From: Rotaria socialis
Taxonomy: Eukaryota; Rotifera; Eurotatoria; Philodinida; Philodinidae
Reading direction: 5' to 3'
Assembly (NCBI GenBank): GCA_905331475.1
Contig: CAJNYU010001442.1
Span: 186,001-250,000, forward strand
DNA: 64,000 bases
Below, piece after piece: positions 1 through 12,500 of this stretch. The notes under the pieces are model-generated. The model saw nothing but the letters and a program-made list of their open reading frames with translations. It did no database searches and had not been told where the DNA came from. The first letter of the stretch is position 1; every line of letters begins with the position of its first letter. A program made the position numbers and the translations under genes.

Positions 1-155
1 ATAAAGGTTTTTCTTTTTTTTTAATATTAAAAATAGTCGTTGACTTCTTTTGTTTAACAATAAAAACAACAACAACAACAACTATCTTTCATGTATATAT
101 TTTTTTTGTGATACATCGCTGCAATTCCACAAGGAGACAAATGTTCGTTTTTGTT

Positions 156-2243
156 TCATTTTGCTGCTACTTGTGCTGTCGTCAATGTAGTAAGATTAGT
201 ATTAATCAAAGCTAGATTTGCTTTCCATGATTCAAGTTTTTCTTTCAATGATTGCCAATGTTGTTTTGTAAATGTTCGTTGAACAGTACTATCAATAATA
301 ACTTTACGAGCAAGATGATCGATCTTACAACGTATCATTTTCGTTCGAACAGCTGAAAAAAGCGCAAAATTAGAATTTTTGAAAATGAAATTCTGCTTGT
401 CTTTACCTTCAATGATAAATGATTCAACGTCATCGGCTGTTATTTGCATTTGTTTTTCGATAGTATCGAACGTTACTTCTTTTTGGTTTTCTGCACTTTG
501 AAGAAATGTTAACAATCGCATCTTAGTGATATTTCGATCATGTTTTACACCTAAATATATATGCAATTGGGAAAATAGAACAATTCTTTTAATATTTACC
601 TGATGAGTCAATGAATGCTTTTTGTTTAGCATAAAACTCTAAATAATCTTGTAAACGACCCGAAACAAAGATGTTCAATAACTAAAATAGGAAAAAAAAT
701 TTAAGTATGGAAATAGATTCTTAATTTTAAATTTACATTATGAATATTTTCGCCTTCAAGAACTTTAACTGGTTCAAGTAAAAGTAAATGATCCATAATA
801 AAGACATTAGGATCATTTATACTATTAATAATACATCTATAGTAACGAGAGAGAGAGAGAAAGAAAAAGAATTTTTTTAAGAACATATAAAATGATTTAT
901 CATTATACTTGAATGCATCCGCACGAGCCTTTGATGCGGTTTCTTTTGTATATGTACCAAGTAATTCCAATAGAAGTTGTAATGCATTGCCACTGAATAT
1001 AAATGAATCGAGAAAAAACCAATGAAATATTCAATTTTCGTATGAAACAAAAAATATATACGAATCTCCTGTAGCTGCATAGGCTTCATGCATGTTACGA
1101 TAGAGTTCTTGTACTTGTTCAGTTGATACCTTCCATTCTTTGACCCATTTTTTAACCTAGAATTAAAGAAACATTAGGTTTTAGCTCTTGAAGATTATAA
1201 TGCTCTTCTATTGGAATTTAGATGTTTGATCACAATCGGATCTCAAGCAAGGTGATAAAAATCAGAATATTCAATATGATTCTATTCATGAAAAAATATG
1301 TTTAGACGAAAAATGACTGCCCTGAAGCTTATTTATTTTACGGAGTCTAATTATTGCCTTTTCTCTGACTATCGACTATGCCAAGCTCGATATCAAACAA
1401 TTATCTTCTTTCATATAGAGCTTAGAAAAATAAGAATTTCACGTAGAATAGTTCACATTTTTGAACAAACGGCTAACTCTCTTCTTGGCACCGTTGTTCC
1501 TATTGGAAAACATCACAAGCAAAGAGAGTATAACCATACCTGATTGAGTCCAACTGAAACAGCGTTGATACATCGATGGTTTCGAGCGCATTTGATTAAA
1601 TCAATCAAAATTCGATATTTATCTGTATTGCCACGCTCTGGTACAACATAAATTAAATTAGTTAGTCTATAAAAAAATGCAAACATTTAATTTTCTCTTT
1701 AAATCAAAATAAAGTTTTTCACTTACACACGAAGTTTCATTGGTCCATATTTTTCTGGCAAATTAGCATTAATAATAGCCTCGGAAAAATTTAAAATGGG
1801 CCGATTAATTTTATCTTCCGGTACAAGTAGAATTAAACTCATAACCGAATTAAGAAACATTTCCATTTCTAACAATTAAATAGATTTCAAATAACAATAC
1901 AACAAAAACAAAATTCACAAACGGTTACCTCCTTCAGCTATTGTTTCTTTAAGAACATTTCTTAATTCTCGAATAATCGATTCAACTTTATTTTCAAAGT
2001 CATCTGTACTAAAATCTAATTCCGGTTGACCACCATGATCATGCATAAATTTTCCAATATCTTTCAGCTACAAAACTCAACACAATCGATCAAACAACAA
2101 CAAAATATTTATCATAACATCATACTTGATCGTTAGGTTCCACATCCGAAAAAACAGCAGCAACGCATGTTGCTATAAAAAAAACAAAATTAGATGAATT
2201 AATTTACAATCGAACAAAGCTCACTTGGAATATCTTCTTTCAT
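156..2243 (-). CDS. EIF3M: Eukaryotic translation initiation factor 3 subunit M (PCI domain)
   Basis: Subunit of the eIF3 complex that helps load the 40S ribosome with mRNA in the cytoplasm. The spliced reading follows human eIF3m closely: an N-terminal block with LKDIGKFMHDHGG and VESIIRELRNVLKE, then ELLGTYTKETASKARADA, DPNVFIMDHLLLLEPVKVLEGE, KMRLLTF, a winged-helix part of the PCI domain (ITADDVESFIIE / AVRTKMIRCKIDHLARKV) and the C-terminal TFTKQHWQSLKEKLESWK. The start is an ATG at 2243-2241 (MKEDIP), whose exon joins to TCVAAVFSDVEPNDQ after a short intron. Introns near the 3' end are 353-406 (54 nt) and 551-599 (49 nt), both GT/AG on the minus strand; the 54-nt one is in frame and has no stop, so it would be missed by an ORF caller. 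The stop is TGA at 158-156. Nothing suggests damage. Confidence 0.93.
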
Positions 2244-2509
2244 TCTTACGATGATAATAATAATCTAGAAATACAAAAATTTGTTACGCATTGCATTATT
2301 TTTAGCATAAATATAAAAACAGACACACAAATAATATCTGTAGTTAAATAGTTCACAATTTCTCTATGCCAATAGAGACATATTCAAATGGAAAAAAATA
2401 TTAATACGAAGACTAATAAAGAAAAATAGCAAAGAAATTTTCTCACACGAAATAAAAAACCGAATCATTTGATATACTGTTGATAAAAGAAAATGCAATT
2501 AAGTCGAAT

Positions 2510-2869
2510 TCAAATATTTTCATTTACTGATGAATCATTAAAAACTGTACTATTCTGATTTAGTAATAGTTCGTGTTTAACTTGATTGAGAAATGATTTG
2601 GCCATTCTATATTGTTTTGATCTTGGCAAGTCTTCAGTTAATATTAGAGCAGCGTCGATGCGTTCTGAATCGAAATTAGTTTCTGATATTAAGCGACTAC
2701 GTATATCGTCGATTGTATTAATACTTGGGCCACAGGAATGTCTAGAAAAAAAAGTCATAAATAAGCAAAGCGCTTCGTCTATAATTGCAATTGTATATAA
2801 ATAGATGAATTCTAGAGTTGGCCATCGCGTCTGAGAATTTAGCGCTGCTGCAATGGTATTCAAAAACAT
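2510..2869 (-). CDS. Small unassigned protein, 119 aa or the end of a longer gene
   Basis: Not recognised. An ATG-started frame lies upstream of eIF3m on the same strand. The second half (about residues 44-112) looks coding: mixed charged and aliphatic helices containing INTIDDIRSRLISE, SERIDAALILTEDLP and MAKSFLNQVKHELLL. The sequence TTTTTTTTCTAG just before HSCGP looks like a splice acceptor, so the first 42 residues may be partly intron or a separate exon; I found no matching donor. The upstream side carries a fold-back transposon (3074-3295), which could have removed or displaced a first exon. It could also be a small stand-alone gene. Confidence 0.35.
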   Translation of the reverse strand: MFLNTIAAALNSQTRWPTLEFIYLYTIAIIDEALCLFMTFFSRHSCGPSINTIDDIRSRLISETNFDSERIDAALILTEDLPRSKQYRMAKSFLNQVKHELLLNQNSTVFNDSSVNENI

Positions 2870-3073
2870 TGTTTTGATTTTTAAGGCTATGATTGGCTTA
2901 AACTACAAAATGCTACTGATAACTGATCAGTTTGTTAACTGTTCCCGTATAAAATATATGATACCCGAGATTCGATGCGAATCTCTTCTTAAGCAAGCTG
3001 CCGCCATGAACATCTTTGATGCGTTTGACCAAGGGAGAGGCGAGCTCCGGAAGTAGAGCATAGTGGAGGCGCA

Positions 3074-3295
3074 CCCAGTCAAACATGGGTTGAAAAAAAC
3101 GGTGTTTTTACGCGTAAACAGCGCACATTTTGATGCGTTAAAGCGCTTCTTTTGTTTTGAATCAAATGATTATCTCAATGTTGTCATTCGTAAGCTTCCT
3201 TTATTTGCCGAAAAAAATTCAAATTTCATGAAACGTTAAAGTGTGGGCTTTTTACGCGTAAAAACAACGTTTTTTTCAACGTTTGTCTGACTGGG
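3074..3295. mobile_element. Fold-back MITE, CCCA-ended group (copy A)
   Basis: The two ends are inverted copies: left CCCAGTCAAACATGGGTTGA, right (reverse complement) CCCAGTCAGACAAACGTTGA. The match continues inward through an A-run to a shared palindromic TTTTTACGCGTAAA. The element is about 222 bp and has no coding capacity. GCA lies immediately outside the left end and can be read at 3295-3297 on the right, so a 3-bp target duplication is possible but not certain. It resembles elements at 33153, 36317 and 40343. Confidence 0.75.
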
Positions 3296-3680
3296 CAGCT
3301 GAAATCTACTTCAGTTATACTCCAGAAGTCTCGCTTTCCCCCCTTAGTTTTGACAAAGCTATCTTTTCGTGAGCTCGTCCAGATAAATACCTCAACAAGC
3401 AGTTCAGTCGATGATGATTATTTTTCTCTCATAAGAACTGAAGCAGTTTCAAATCGTCAAGTTAGCACAAGTGTCAGTTTTCGTATGGATACTTGAATAG
3501 TGAATCGTTCTAGTCAAGAAATTTTTACAGTTAGTTTCTACTTAGTAAACCTGTTTTCACAAGTGATGACTATACACAACTATCTTCAATGAATTCGAAA
3601 TCAGCAAAATATATTTCGGAAGCAATTTATAATTAATTACAGTGTTAAAAGCTCAATCTTCCTGAGACTCGTGTTTATAT
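3296..3680. other. Spacer between the MITE and the CBL 3' end
   Basis: 385 bases of AT-rich sequence. No gene, RNA or repeat seen. Confidence 0.5.
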
Positions 3681-6184
3681 TCAACATAGATAGGAGATGC
3701 GTCTTCTCGTGTCAATCATATACCTTGTAGTATCATTTGTAGTAGCTACATAATTGCCACTAGCATCATGAAGATTAACCAGACGGATTTCTTCTGGTGC
3801 GACTGGAGATAAATCTAAAGAAACGCATAACCAATAGGTAAGCAAGTTTGATATTTTTAGATTCTTACTGTATGAATCATGGAGACCTTGATTCAATGAA
3901 ATTGTCGAAAGCACTCTGGAATTTATACTTGAAGTTCGTTGTGAAACTGATGAACCACTATGATTATGTAATGGTGGTAAAATATGTTGTATAAACCGTT
4001 GAGCAGCTTTTCTTTTTGTAACAGATACTATTTTGTTACCGTTTGCTTCCATATTAATTGGTCTAGGAGGAACGGGAGGAGCCGCGGAAGCTCTATTATC
4101 CGATGAACTTTGTGCACAGTTAGAATTTTCATGAGTTGTTGAAAGAGTTTCTAAACTTTGAGCACTTGCATTTGTATCTGATTCTTGCTAGAAAATAATA
4201 AAAATTTGCATAAAAATTCTGATAAAATCTAATTTTGTTTACATCATCGGATTCATTTGGATTTGCGTCTTTTTTATTATGTTTCGATGAACTATGAAAT
4301 GGATTCACAATAATAGATTCGAAACCTTTTATTTCACTACGACAAAATGGACATAATGGTAATGGCTTCGAACTGTGTTGATTCTATAAAACAAAACAAA
4401 AAAGATGAAGAGCTACTCGATCACTTTAGATTAATAAATGAATTTTACCTGCCAAGCTACGAGACAGCTTTGGCAAAGTAAATGACCACATGGCTGAATT
4501 TTGCAATCTTTATTATTAGTTGAGCATATTTTACATGATTCAAAACTTGAGCCCATACCACAATAAATTTCGTATTGTTCTTCCGAAACATATATACGAT
4601 CGGATTGCGTTGGTCTTAATGCTAATGACAAATCGATCTGAATATTTTTTCCATTCGGATATTTATAACTAGAAGATATTTGATTCAGCGGAAGTCGATA
4701 AAACTTCAATACTTACTATCCGTCGCGTTCCCCATCGATTAATGCTCGAATTAATGGTTTTGTTTGTGGTATTGTTTGTAATATTGTACGTTGTGTTGTA
4801 ACATAACCGATAGCCCATTGCCCAAGACGTGTACAACTTAACCGAAATACATAACTACTTGGTTTGTCAATATAATTCGCTAATATTGCTTTGACTTCGT
4901 CATAAGTCATAAATGCCATAAAACCAGGATGAGCAACAGCCAATAATTTCCAGTTAGTTAAAAGTGTCGACCATGGATGAAATAATCTATTCGAAAAACA
5001 AATGCAACTGGAATTCTTTTTTATATCACATTTTTGAATGTCTGGAAGTAGATTATATAAAAACCTTTTAACGGTACACAGACCCAAAACACCCACAGTC
5101 ACTTGATTCTACTTCAAAAACGCATCAAAAAAAGTATTAAGGCCGATCTCAGTGTTTTAGAAATTTGATGTTTTACACTATCCTTCGAACCAATCAAATC
5201 TGACTGTACGTAACCGAAATTTCAAAGTGCAGGAATACACGATGCCGATAGACATTCAGTTTTCTATGAAGACGTTTCTATTGATACATCGTTTGCCGTG
5301 TTTTATCCAAATTTTCTCTGCTGGTGCGACCCCCAACCTAGACATGTGACATGATCGAAATTAGCACAGACCTAGTTGATATCACTCAATCTAAAATAAT
5401 TTCGAATTTACCTTGTAAAAACATCGAATTCAAATATTGATACATAATTATTATCAGTTAAATCAATCGTATTTTTTAAAGCTAAAGATTCATTATAGGA
5501 TTGTATCAGATGCACCTGATGAAGTTTGTCTTTAAATTCTTCCCATGGTACAATAGTTCTATAAAAACGCAAAAAGAAATTTGTTGTTTTTTCTTCTTCT
5601 CCTCATGATTTATACCTATTATGAAAATTGCTTTTCCAAAAATCTGCCGCTGCTTGTTTTGTTAAACGAAAACTTTCGCCCTCATAAATGCCATTGATGA
5701 ATAAAGATTTGAGTTCGGTTAAATTATGTGAAAAATACAATGAAAGTTTAATGAAATATTTCCGATAACTTGACTGTTCATCATACATATGATGACCAGC
5801 ACGTTTAAAACATTCGACTGTTTTTGAACATAAATAATAAATATGTCGAATGAATATGCAAAAATATTCTATATCATTTAATACATGTAAACGGTCATCA
5901 TAAGAATCGATTATATCCGATAGTTTTTGATAGAAATCAGGTAGAATATCAAGCATATATGGTGGAGAATTTTTTAAATTCATCTTTGGCATTTGACAAT
6001 ACTTAACAATACGGTCCATTTTTTTCCATATTTTTTCTACTGTCCGCCGATCTACAGGTGTAGATGCAGAATGCTTACGATTCTGATTTGAATGGACTAC
6101 TGCAATCGATCGGATACCATTCGATGAATTGTGTTTCGAACCAAGCAGAAGCCGTTTTATATTAGTTGCTGCGGCCTGAGCCAT
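3681..6184 (-). CDS. CBL: CBL-family E3 ubiquitin ligase (TKB domain plus RING)
   Basis: Adaptor and E3 ligase that binds phosphotyrosine on activated receptor kinases and ubiquitinates them. The parts come in the family order. The four-helix bundle starts at [13 protein letters not shown] (ATG 6184-6182) and contains [16 protein letters not shown] separate EF-hand exon (about 5413-5559) reads [12 protein letters not shown] and ends FDVFTR. The SH2-like exon (about 4719-4986) has [48 protein letters not shown] and [15 protein letters not shown]. The linker [20 protein letters not shown] leads into the RING ([29 protein letters not shown], then [10 protein letters not shown]) with all zinc ligands visible. 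The Ser/Asn-rich tail is short, so this is a short CBL without the long proline-rich C-terminus of vertebrate c-CBL. The intron at about 4987-5412 (426 nt) is unusually long for this gene. Confidence 0.94.
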
Positions 6185-6368
6185 AAGCTTTGGATTTTGT
6201 TTTTACAATGAAGGAAATTTCAATTCATCTAGAAACAAATTTACAAAAAGCACTAATTACTATACATATTATATTAATTAAAAAAAAATACAAAATAAAA
6301 CGAAGATGCTGTAGGTCGATTTTCAGATCACATGGCAAAACGGATAAATACGCTAAAAGCAAATATTT

Positions 6369-7965
6369 TCAAACAGTATATGCGTCTGGTGAATCATTTA
6401 TCTTATTTGAATTTCGCAGGTCACATGGCAATAGCCAACATATTATCGGACCTAAAGAAGAAAAAGAGATTAGAAGGAGGAAAAATATTTTAGTTTTTTC
6501 TTCTTCGTACCAGAGCCAAAAACATTTTCAAATAACACACGTTTCGATGGTAAAACTCGTGGCGTGTTGCGAGATTCCTTGTCTAGTTTCAACGAATCAA
6601 TCAGACTTCGATCATCAATTATGGATTGTATTTGATCAACAAATACAGTTATAACAAATATGCCAAATAAACATGCTTCAATGCAGATTACTATTGAATG
6701 AATGCTAGGAGAATGAAAATGATTTTTATTTAAAAAAAAAGCTAAATAGAGCTATTTTCACATTCTACATACATTTGCGCTTCACTTTTTTGCGGAAAAA
6801 CAATTAGCGACCAAATAATAAACGATACTGCATAGAGACTTGTTAATCCTAATAGAATTTAGACAAGAAAATATGTTTGTTTAGAAAAATTAAAAGAATT
6901 CTATTTTACCAATATAGAAAAGAAATAAAATAAAATATTTTTGATTAAATTCACCAACACAATTATTTATCCCTGAAAAATTTCAGATTCTGCTATAGGA
7001 AAAATGCAAATCGAATGTTACTTACAAGGACAATGATGATCCAATCTAAAAGAGTAAAAATCATATTTATTTATTTTATGTTTTAACATTTATTATTTTG
7101 CAGTAAGTATTCAGACTTGAAAAACGTGAGAAGACCTTCCGATCTTACGCTTCTTTAGCATTGACACTAACCCTCATAATTTCGCAATGCACTATACTCG
7201 GTTTTTGTTTGTCTCTAAGAGACCCGTGTCATCCAAGTGAGAATCGGTTTTTTACGCTGTGAATGAAATTCAAATATACTATCTAAACTTTAGAGACCTA
7301 TCACTAGAGTCCTCTTTCTCGATTCAGTTTAAAATTGAAGTAAATTGTTACCGTCTGACGCATCGTTTGCAAATTCTAAATAGTCATAAAAAGATTACAT
7401 AAAAAATTAGATTTTTATAGATTAAGTTTACCGGCAATGATGTGAACGAGCTGGTCGATAAGTATCACATCGATTACAAACTAATATAGAATAAAAGAAG
7501 ATGTTTACATTCTATAAAATAACTTATTTCTATAGTACCTGTCCAACCTTCTTCATTTACCTAAAGGAAATATAAACAGTTTTTTTTATTAAAGTTAAAA
7601 AATACTCTCTTGATTTTACCTTGAGAAGAGGATTCGTAGTAGAATTTGTTTTTAGATCAGAAAAATCAAGTTTCCTTTTTGGCAATGGCACAAAACCCGG
7701 ATCCGAATATGCTGCACGACCATGTGAAAGTGTCGCAAGAAAAACAAGTGTACAAATAAGGAAGGCATTCAATGTTCCATAAAAGCTAAATTATAGAAAA
7801 TGATTTATTATTAATTGTAAAAACGCATTTGAAAACCAACTAAACATACCTCTCATTAAATAATGGAATAATTAGAATGCAAACAACGACATAAAGACAA
7901 TGCAAAAGCATAGCATACGTCAATATTACACATATAATCCCACATGGATCCTTTCGAAATAACAT
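6369..7965 (-). CDS. ZDHHC3/7-type palmitoyltransferase (Golgi)
   Basis: Integral membrane protein S-acyltransferase that attaches palmitate to cysteines. The reading had to be spliced by hand across about seven short introns. The start MLFRKDPCGIICVILTYAML (ATG 7965-7963) leads through TM1, and FYGTLNAFLICTLVFLATLS forms TM2. The linker AAYSDPGFVPLP matches the TDPGAVP element of the family. Then comes the cysteine-rich domain: NRCDTYRPARSHHCR, ICKRCVRR, and LDHHCPW spliced to INNCVGEFNQKYF. TM3 (LTSLYAVSFIIWSLIVF) and TM4 (HSIVICIEACLFGIFVITVFV) follow, and the tail ends YTV then TGA at 6371-6369. The catalytic DHHC is intact; Leu precedes it instead of the usual Met. GODZ/ZDHHC3 and ZDHHC7 are the nearest human relatives by motif. 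The gene ends 185 bases from the CBL start and is divergent from the ornithine carrier. Confidence 0.88.
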
Positions 7966-8155
7966 TTTATTTTAAACTAAAATAAACTCACCGATAGAAA
8001 TAAACATTACATACTTACAAAACAAATATATTCTATTCCATTGGTTTCGAACAAAAGCCAATCAAAAGCGTGCCATTGATCATTTGGAATGTCCACTAGC
8101 GCAATCTAATTGTTTATGTAAATGGACTACACAGAAAACAGAGATTCTGGAAGAT
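7966..8155. promoter_or_regulatory. Shared intergenic region of two divergent genes
   Basis: Only 190 bases separate the start codons of the palmitoyltransferase (-) and the ornithine carrier (+). Both promoters and 5' UTRs must lie here or inside the neighbouring first exons. No clear TATA box or known operator was identified. Some of it may be 5' UTR intron, since AG-ended pyrimidine runs occur near both starts. Confidence 0.4.
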
Positions 8156-9371
8156 ATGAATTCCAATGCTATAATTGACTTTTTTAGTGGCACTGTCGGT
8201 AAATATAAGCATTCTATTAATTGGATAATTATTATTAATATTTAATAAAGGTGCAACAGCATCAGTTTATGTTGGGCAACCATTAGATACGATCAAGACA
8301 AAATTACAAACATTTCCAAATAATTATAAAAATTTTATTCAATGTGGACAGACTATTTTTCACGAAAATGGTTTACGTGGTTTATATGCTGGAACTTTAC
8401 CATCATTACTAGCAAATACTGCAGGTTTCTATCTATTAAGAAAATTACTTTTGTTTACTTTTGTTTTTGTTTTTTCAAAAAACTAAAATTTAGAAAATGG
8501 AATTTTATTTATGGCTTATGGTCAATGTCAACAGTTTATTTGCGTATTAAGACATAAAACAAGTAGTGAACAATTAACTACAGTAGAAAATATGGCAGCT
8601 GGAAGCGTCGCATCTATATTTTCTTCTATAGCTTTGTGTCCAACAGAATTAGTTAAATGTCGAATACAAACTTTACATGAAATGGAACACATGAATCCAT
8701 TAAATAATGAAAGTTCAATATTTAAAAAGATGTAAATTAAATTTTCCTAAATAGAAAAAGGATCTTAGGATCGACTTTTTATTGTTTTGCCGATTGCTAT
8801 TAGTTCGCCAGTTGGTATCACTCGAGATATCGTACGTGAAGAGGGTATACGTGGTTTATTCCGTGGTTTAACAACAACACTACTCAGAGAATGTCCAGGT
8901 TACGGTTGTTTCTTCGGTGGTTATGAATTAACAAGAAAAGTTTTAGCGCACGAAAATCAAAAGAAAGGAGATATTGGTAAGTAAGAAAGAAAAAAAATGG
9001 CGTATTTAATAGGATAAATAAATGATCCATTCAAATAGGATTTGTAAAAACATGGTTATCTGGTGGAATGGCTGGCATCTGTTTTTGGATAATTATGTTT
9101 CCTATTGATGCAGTTAAATCACGTATACAAGTGTTTAAACCAAAAATGAGTTTGCCACGATATACATTACAAATAATAAAGCTCGAAGGTAGAATTAGAT
9201 TTTTATTTTTAATCAAGCATCGTTGTTTTTTCCCCCCATACTATAGGATTTAAGGTTCTCTATGCTGGTTTAGCTCCAACACTGATTCGTACCTTTTTGG
9301 CTACGGGCGCCTTATTCATCACCTATGAACAAATTCGGTTCCATCTCAATCAAATGATTTTGTCTCGATAG
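8156..9371 (+). CDS. SLC25A15: Mitochondrial ornithine/citrulline carrier (SLC25A15/SLC25A2 type)
   Basis: Inner-membrane carrier exchanging cytosolic ornithine for matrix citrulline. Three mitochondrial-carrier repeats are complete. Repeat 1 has the signature QPLDTIKTK followed by ENGLRGLYAGTLPSLLAN. Repeat 2 has CPTELVKCRIQTLHEME, then GIRGLFRGLTTTLLRECPGY and GGYELTRKV. Repeat 3 has FPIDAVKSRIQV and GFKVLYAGLAPTLIRTF. The wording TFPNNY, CPTELVKCR, TLLRE-PGY and GGYEL is that of ORNT1/2 rather than of carnitine or other carriers. The ATG at 8156 opens MNSNAIIDFFSGTVG. Introns are short, with acceptors before GATASVY, ENGILF, SPVGITR and GFVKTW. The stop is TAG at 9369-9371. WDR24 starts 184 bases downstream on the same strand. 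Confidence 0.93.
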
Positions 9372-9555
9372 ACAAAACAAGTCTTTCTTAAATTCTATTT
9401 CTTTATTAATTCTCGCTGCAAACCTGACAACTCATGTTTTTAATAATCTGATGCATTTTCTTTTCTTTTTAAATTTATCTCATAGCACAGATTTTGTTTT
9501 CCTCTTCCTTTTTTTATTTTATATTTTTCATTGAACAAAAAATGATCTATTCTGA

Positions 9556-12500
9556 ATGAGTAACATCAATATTAATCAACAAGAAAAAACATCTTCTTGT
9601 TTTGTACGTGCTCGCACATCAATACTCGCTCTGAATTCGACTAATAATCGATTGATAGCAGCTGGACAACAGAGTAAGAAAAAATCGAAATAAAATAATT
9701 GTTTTTTCTTACTTTAACTTTTCTTTTTAAATAGATTTTCAATTATTTTCTCTTGAACCTATTGATGATATTGAACAATTTAAAGAAATTCATGATTTTC
9801 GTAATGCACCAAGACCGTCGGCTATATCACGTTATGCATTCCAACCAAAATATGTTACTTGGAATCCAAATGATGGTTTGATTTTAATTTAGAATAATCT
9901 GAATTAAATGTGTTTTTTACAGAAAATTATTTTGCCACAGCAAGTGGTACCAATGGATATTTATATATGTGGGATGCAACTCGATTAGTTACAATTGATC
10001 AATTAAATGTTCATAGTTCAACTGTTAATCGTCTTCAATTTCATCCACAAAGTAGATTTGAAAACAAAAACAAATTGTTAAGGTATCGATCAAATATATC
10101 TTTTAGATCCAAATCTACTATTAACTGCATCTCAAGATGGTTACGCAAAGGTATGCATATAGAAAAAAGTTGACTTTTATGATAAGCAAATAGATAAGAA
10201 TCATGTGAAAGACCTCACGATTTTTCAAATTATCTTACACATCTCTGGCAGACAACGAAGAATATTTGAGATTAAGTTTTTGTTTTGGATGGGGAATCCG
10301 ATCTAATAATTATGAAAGAGTTATCGATGATCGGCACTCGTACTTGTAGCGTGCGGTATGCATAAGACATTGAAGTTCACACGGTTGATTTGAACTAAAA
10401 TCAGTTTAAAACAAATGAGCCGATTCAGAAATCATAGTAATTAATGTATCGTTATCGCGATATCGAACGTGACCTGGAAATTATCGATTGATCTCATGGG
10501 CTACGTAGATAGAGAAACGAAAGCATAATTTGCAGAACCGAAGAATACAGTATTGATCTTTGAAGTTTTCTTTCTTTCTGGAGAGACCTAATGTTTAGAA
10601 TTAGTTAGACCTAACATCAAAGCCGAACTTGAAATTCTATGAATAGGCAATAATTTTTTTACTAGAAACAGCGTCTTTTGTTATGATTAATCGAAGTCTT
10701 GGTCCCGTTGGGATGATTATAAGAAAATGCTATTAGCAGAATTTTTAATGAATATCTTCTAAGTTTTCCTTCTCTAAACCATCTTGACACAGACTTGTAA
10801 CTTTTGATGTTAATACCGAGAAATTAGATTATAAGCGATGGATTCAGTTATTAATAGTCATTGTTAAGATTATCACGTAATTAATGATACTTCACTATTA
10901 AGATAAAAGAAAACCTAAAATAGAAATTTCAATGTCTCTAATAGCGTTGTTAACGTCTATCCTACTTCTCGAGGTCATCTTGAAAACATTCTTTGTTTCT
11001 TTTAGTTAATTGATTTTCGAAATAATAATGGTGATAGAGTTGTAACATCGTTTCGGCATGCCAGTAAAGAAGCATTTCGCCATGTAGATATCAATATATC
11101 AAATACAAATAAATTTGCTTCTGTAATCAATGATCAATATTGTGTTCCAGTAAGTAACAAAGCACTATTTCATATTATTCTCTATTGTTTTTATTAAGAT
11201 TTGGGATATTCGACAGCCTATACAGCCTGATTTTTCTATTCTTACACGAGACAAAGTCTTGTGTATTGCATGGAATCCTCATGAACATTTTTGGCTAGCA
11301 ACCGGTGGTGTTGGTGGTCATGATCGTGCAATACGTGTAAGTTACTATTGCATGATAATGCTTTTTCTAATGAAACAAAACCTAAAACGCATAGATTTGG
11401 GATGCGAACAGCAGTGATAATCCCCAAGAACCCTTATTTACCGTGTATACATTCGGTCAAGTAGCTAAAGTTAACTGGCATCCAGCATGTCGTTATCAGA
11501 TAGCATGTTTTACTCGTACAACTGATCAACGTATTCATGTTTGGGATGTTCGAAGAGCCTATTTACCGCAAGCATCGTTTTGTCACCATCGAAGTAAGAA
11601 AAAAGGATTTTTTCTTGATACACGAAAGTTCGTTTAACAAAAATATTCTCCCTTTAGATGATGTTGAAGATTTTCTTTGGAAACCGAACTCGGATAATAT
11701 AATATCAGTGGATCGTGATGAACGTCTAGTTCATGCTCATATATCAAGTGCAATACAAAGTGAAAAAATTGTTTCACTGTTTTCTTTAAATGTTACTCCG
11801 ATAGGTTGTGTTCATGTTGCGATGCCAAATACTCATAACGATTATGTCCATGCATTATGTGCTGATCGACATATTTCATTATCGTCAGTCAATATAGCAA
11901 TGTTGTATTCTCAAAAAACAATGTCAATGTTTTTAAATTGGAATAAAATGATTAAAGGAGAAAGTCTTTTTTGCAATTACTCAAATAGTTCATTTGATGA
12001 TTCAATTCAATTGTTTCATCTATTTGCTCGACGGTGGACATTTGGAACCGGTGATAAATCCCCAATAGCTTTAGCAAACATTTGTGATAGTAATAGTAGT
12101 GTAGCCGAAGATTTAAATCGGTTAGATTTGAAAGCAACATGGCAAGTTATTAAAATGCTATATGTTGATGATAATGCTTTACAAAGTCATCGAACATATC
12201 GACGGAACAATGCACAACCCACAACTACACGTCATTCTCGAAATGATCCAATCAATAATCATCGTTTCCATTACTATCAGCCTGGAAGACGATTAAGAAG
12301 TATTGATCAACAACAGCAACACGAACATAGGTTGAATGAGGGATCGACTGATGATGAAACCATTAAATCACAAGACCAAACAGCTCTAAGTGATTCTAAA
12401 TTGGGTAAGAAAACGATCATTCGTTTTAACTGAGAAACGAAAAAAAAACAGTACTGCATTTATTTCGATCATGCATATGTAAATTTGATAATCTACGAGA

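Noticed and set aside
6190-6654. Plus-strand frame of 154 residues starting next to the CBL start
   Set aside because: It is antisense to the 3' exons of the ZDHHC gene, which splices into a full family match; the plus frame shows no domain.
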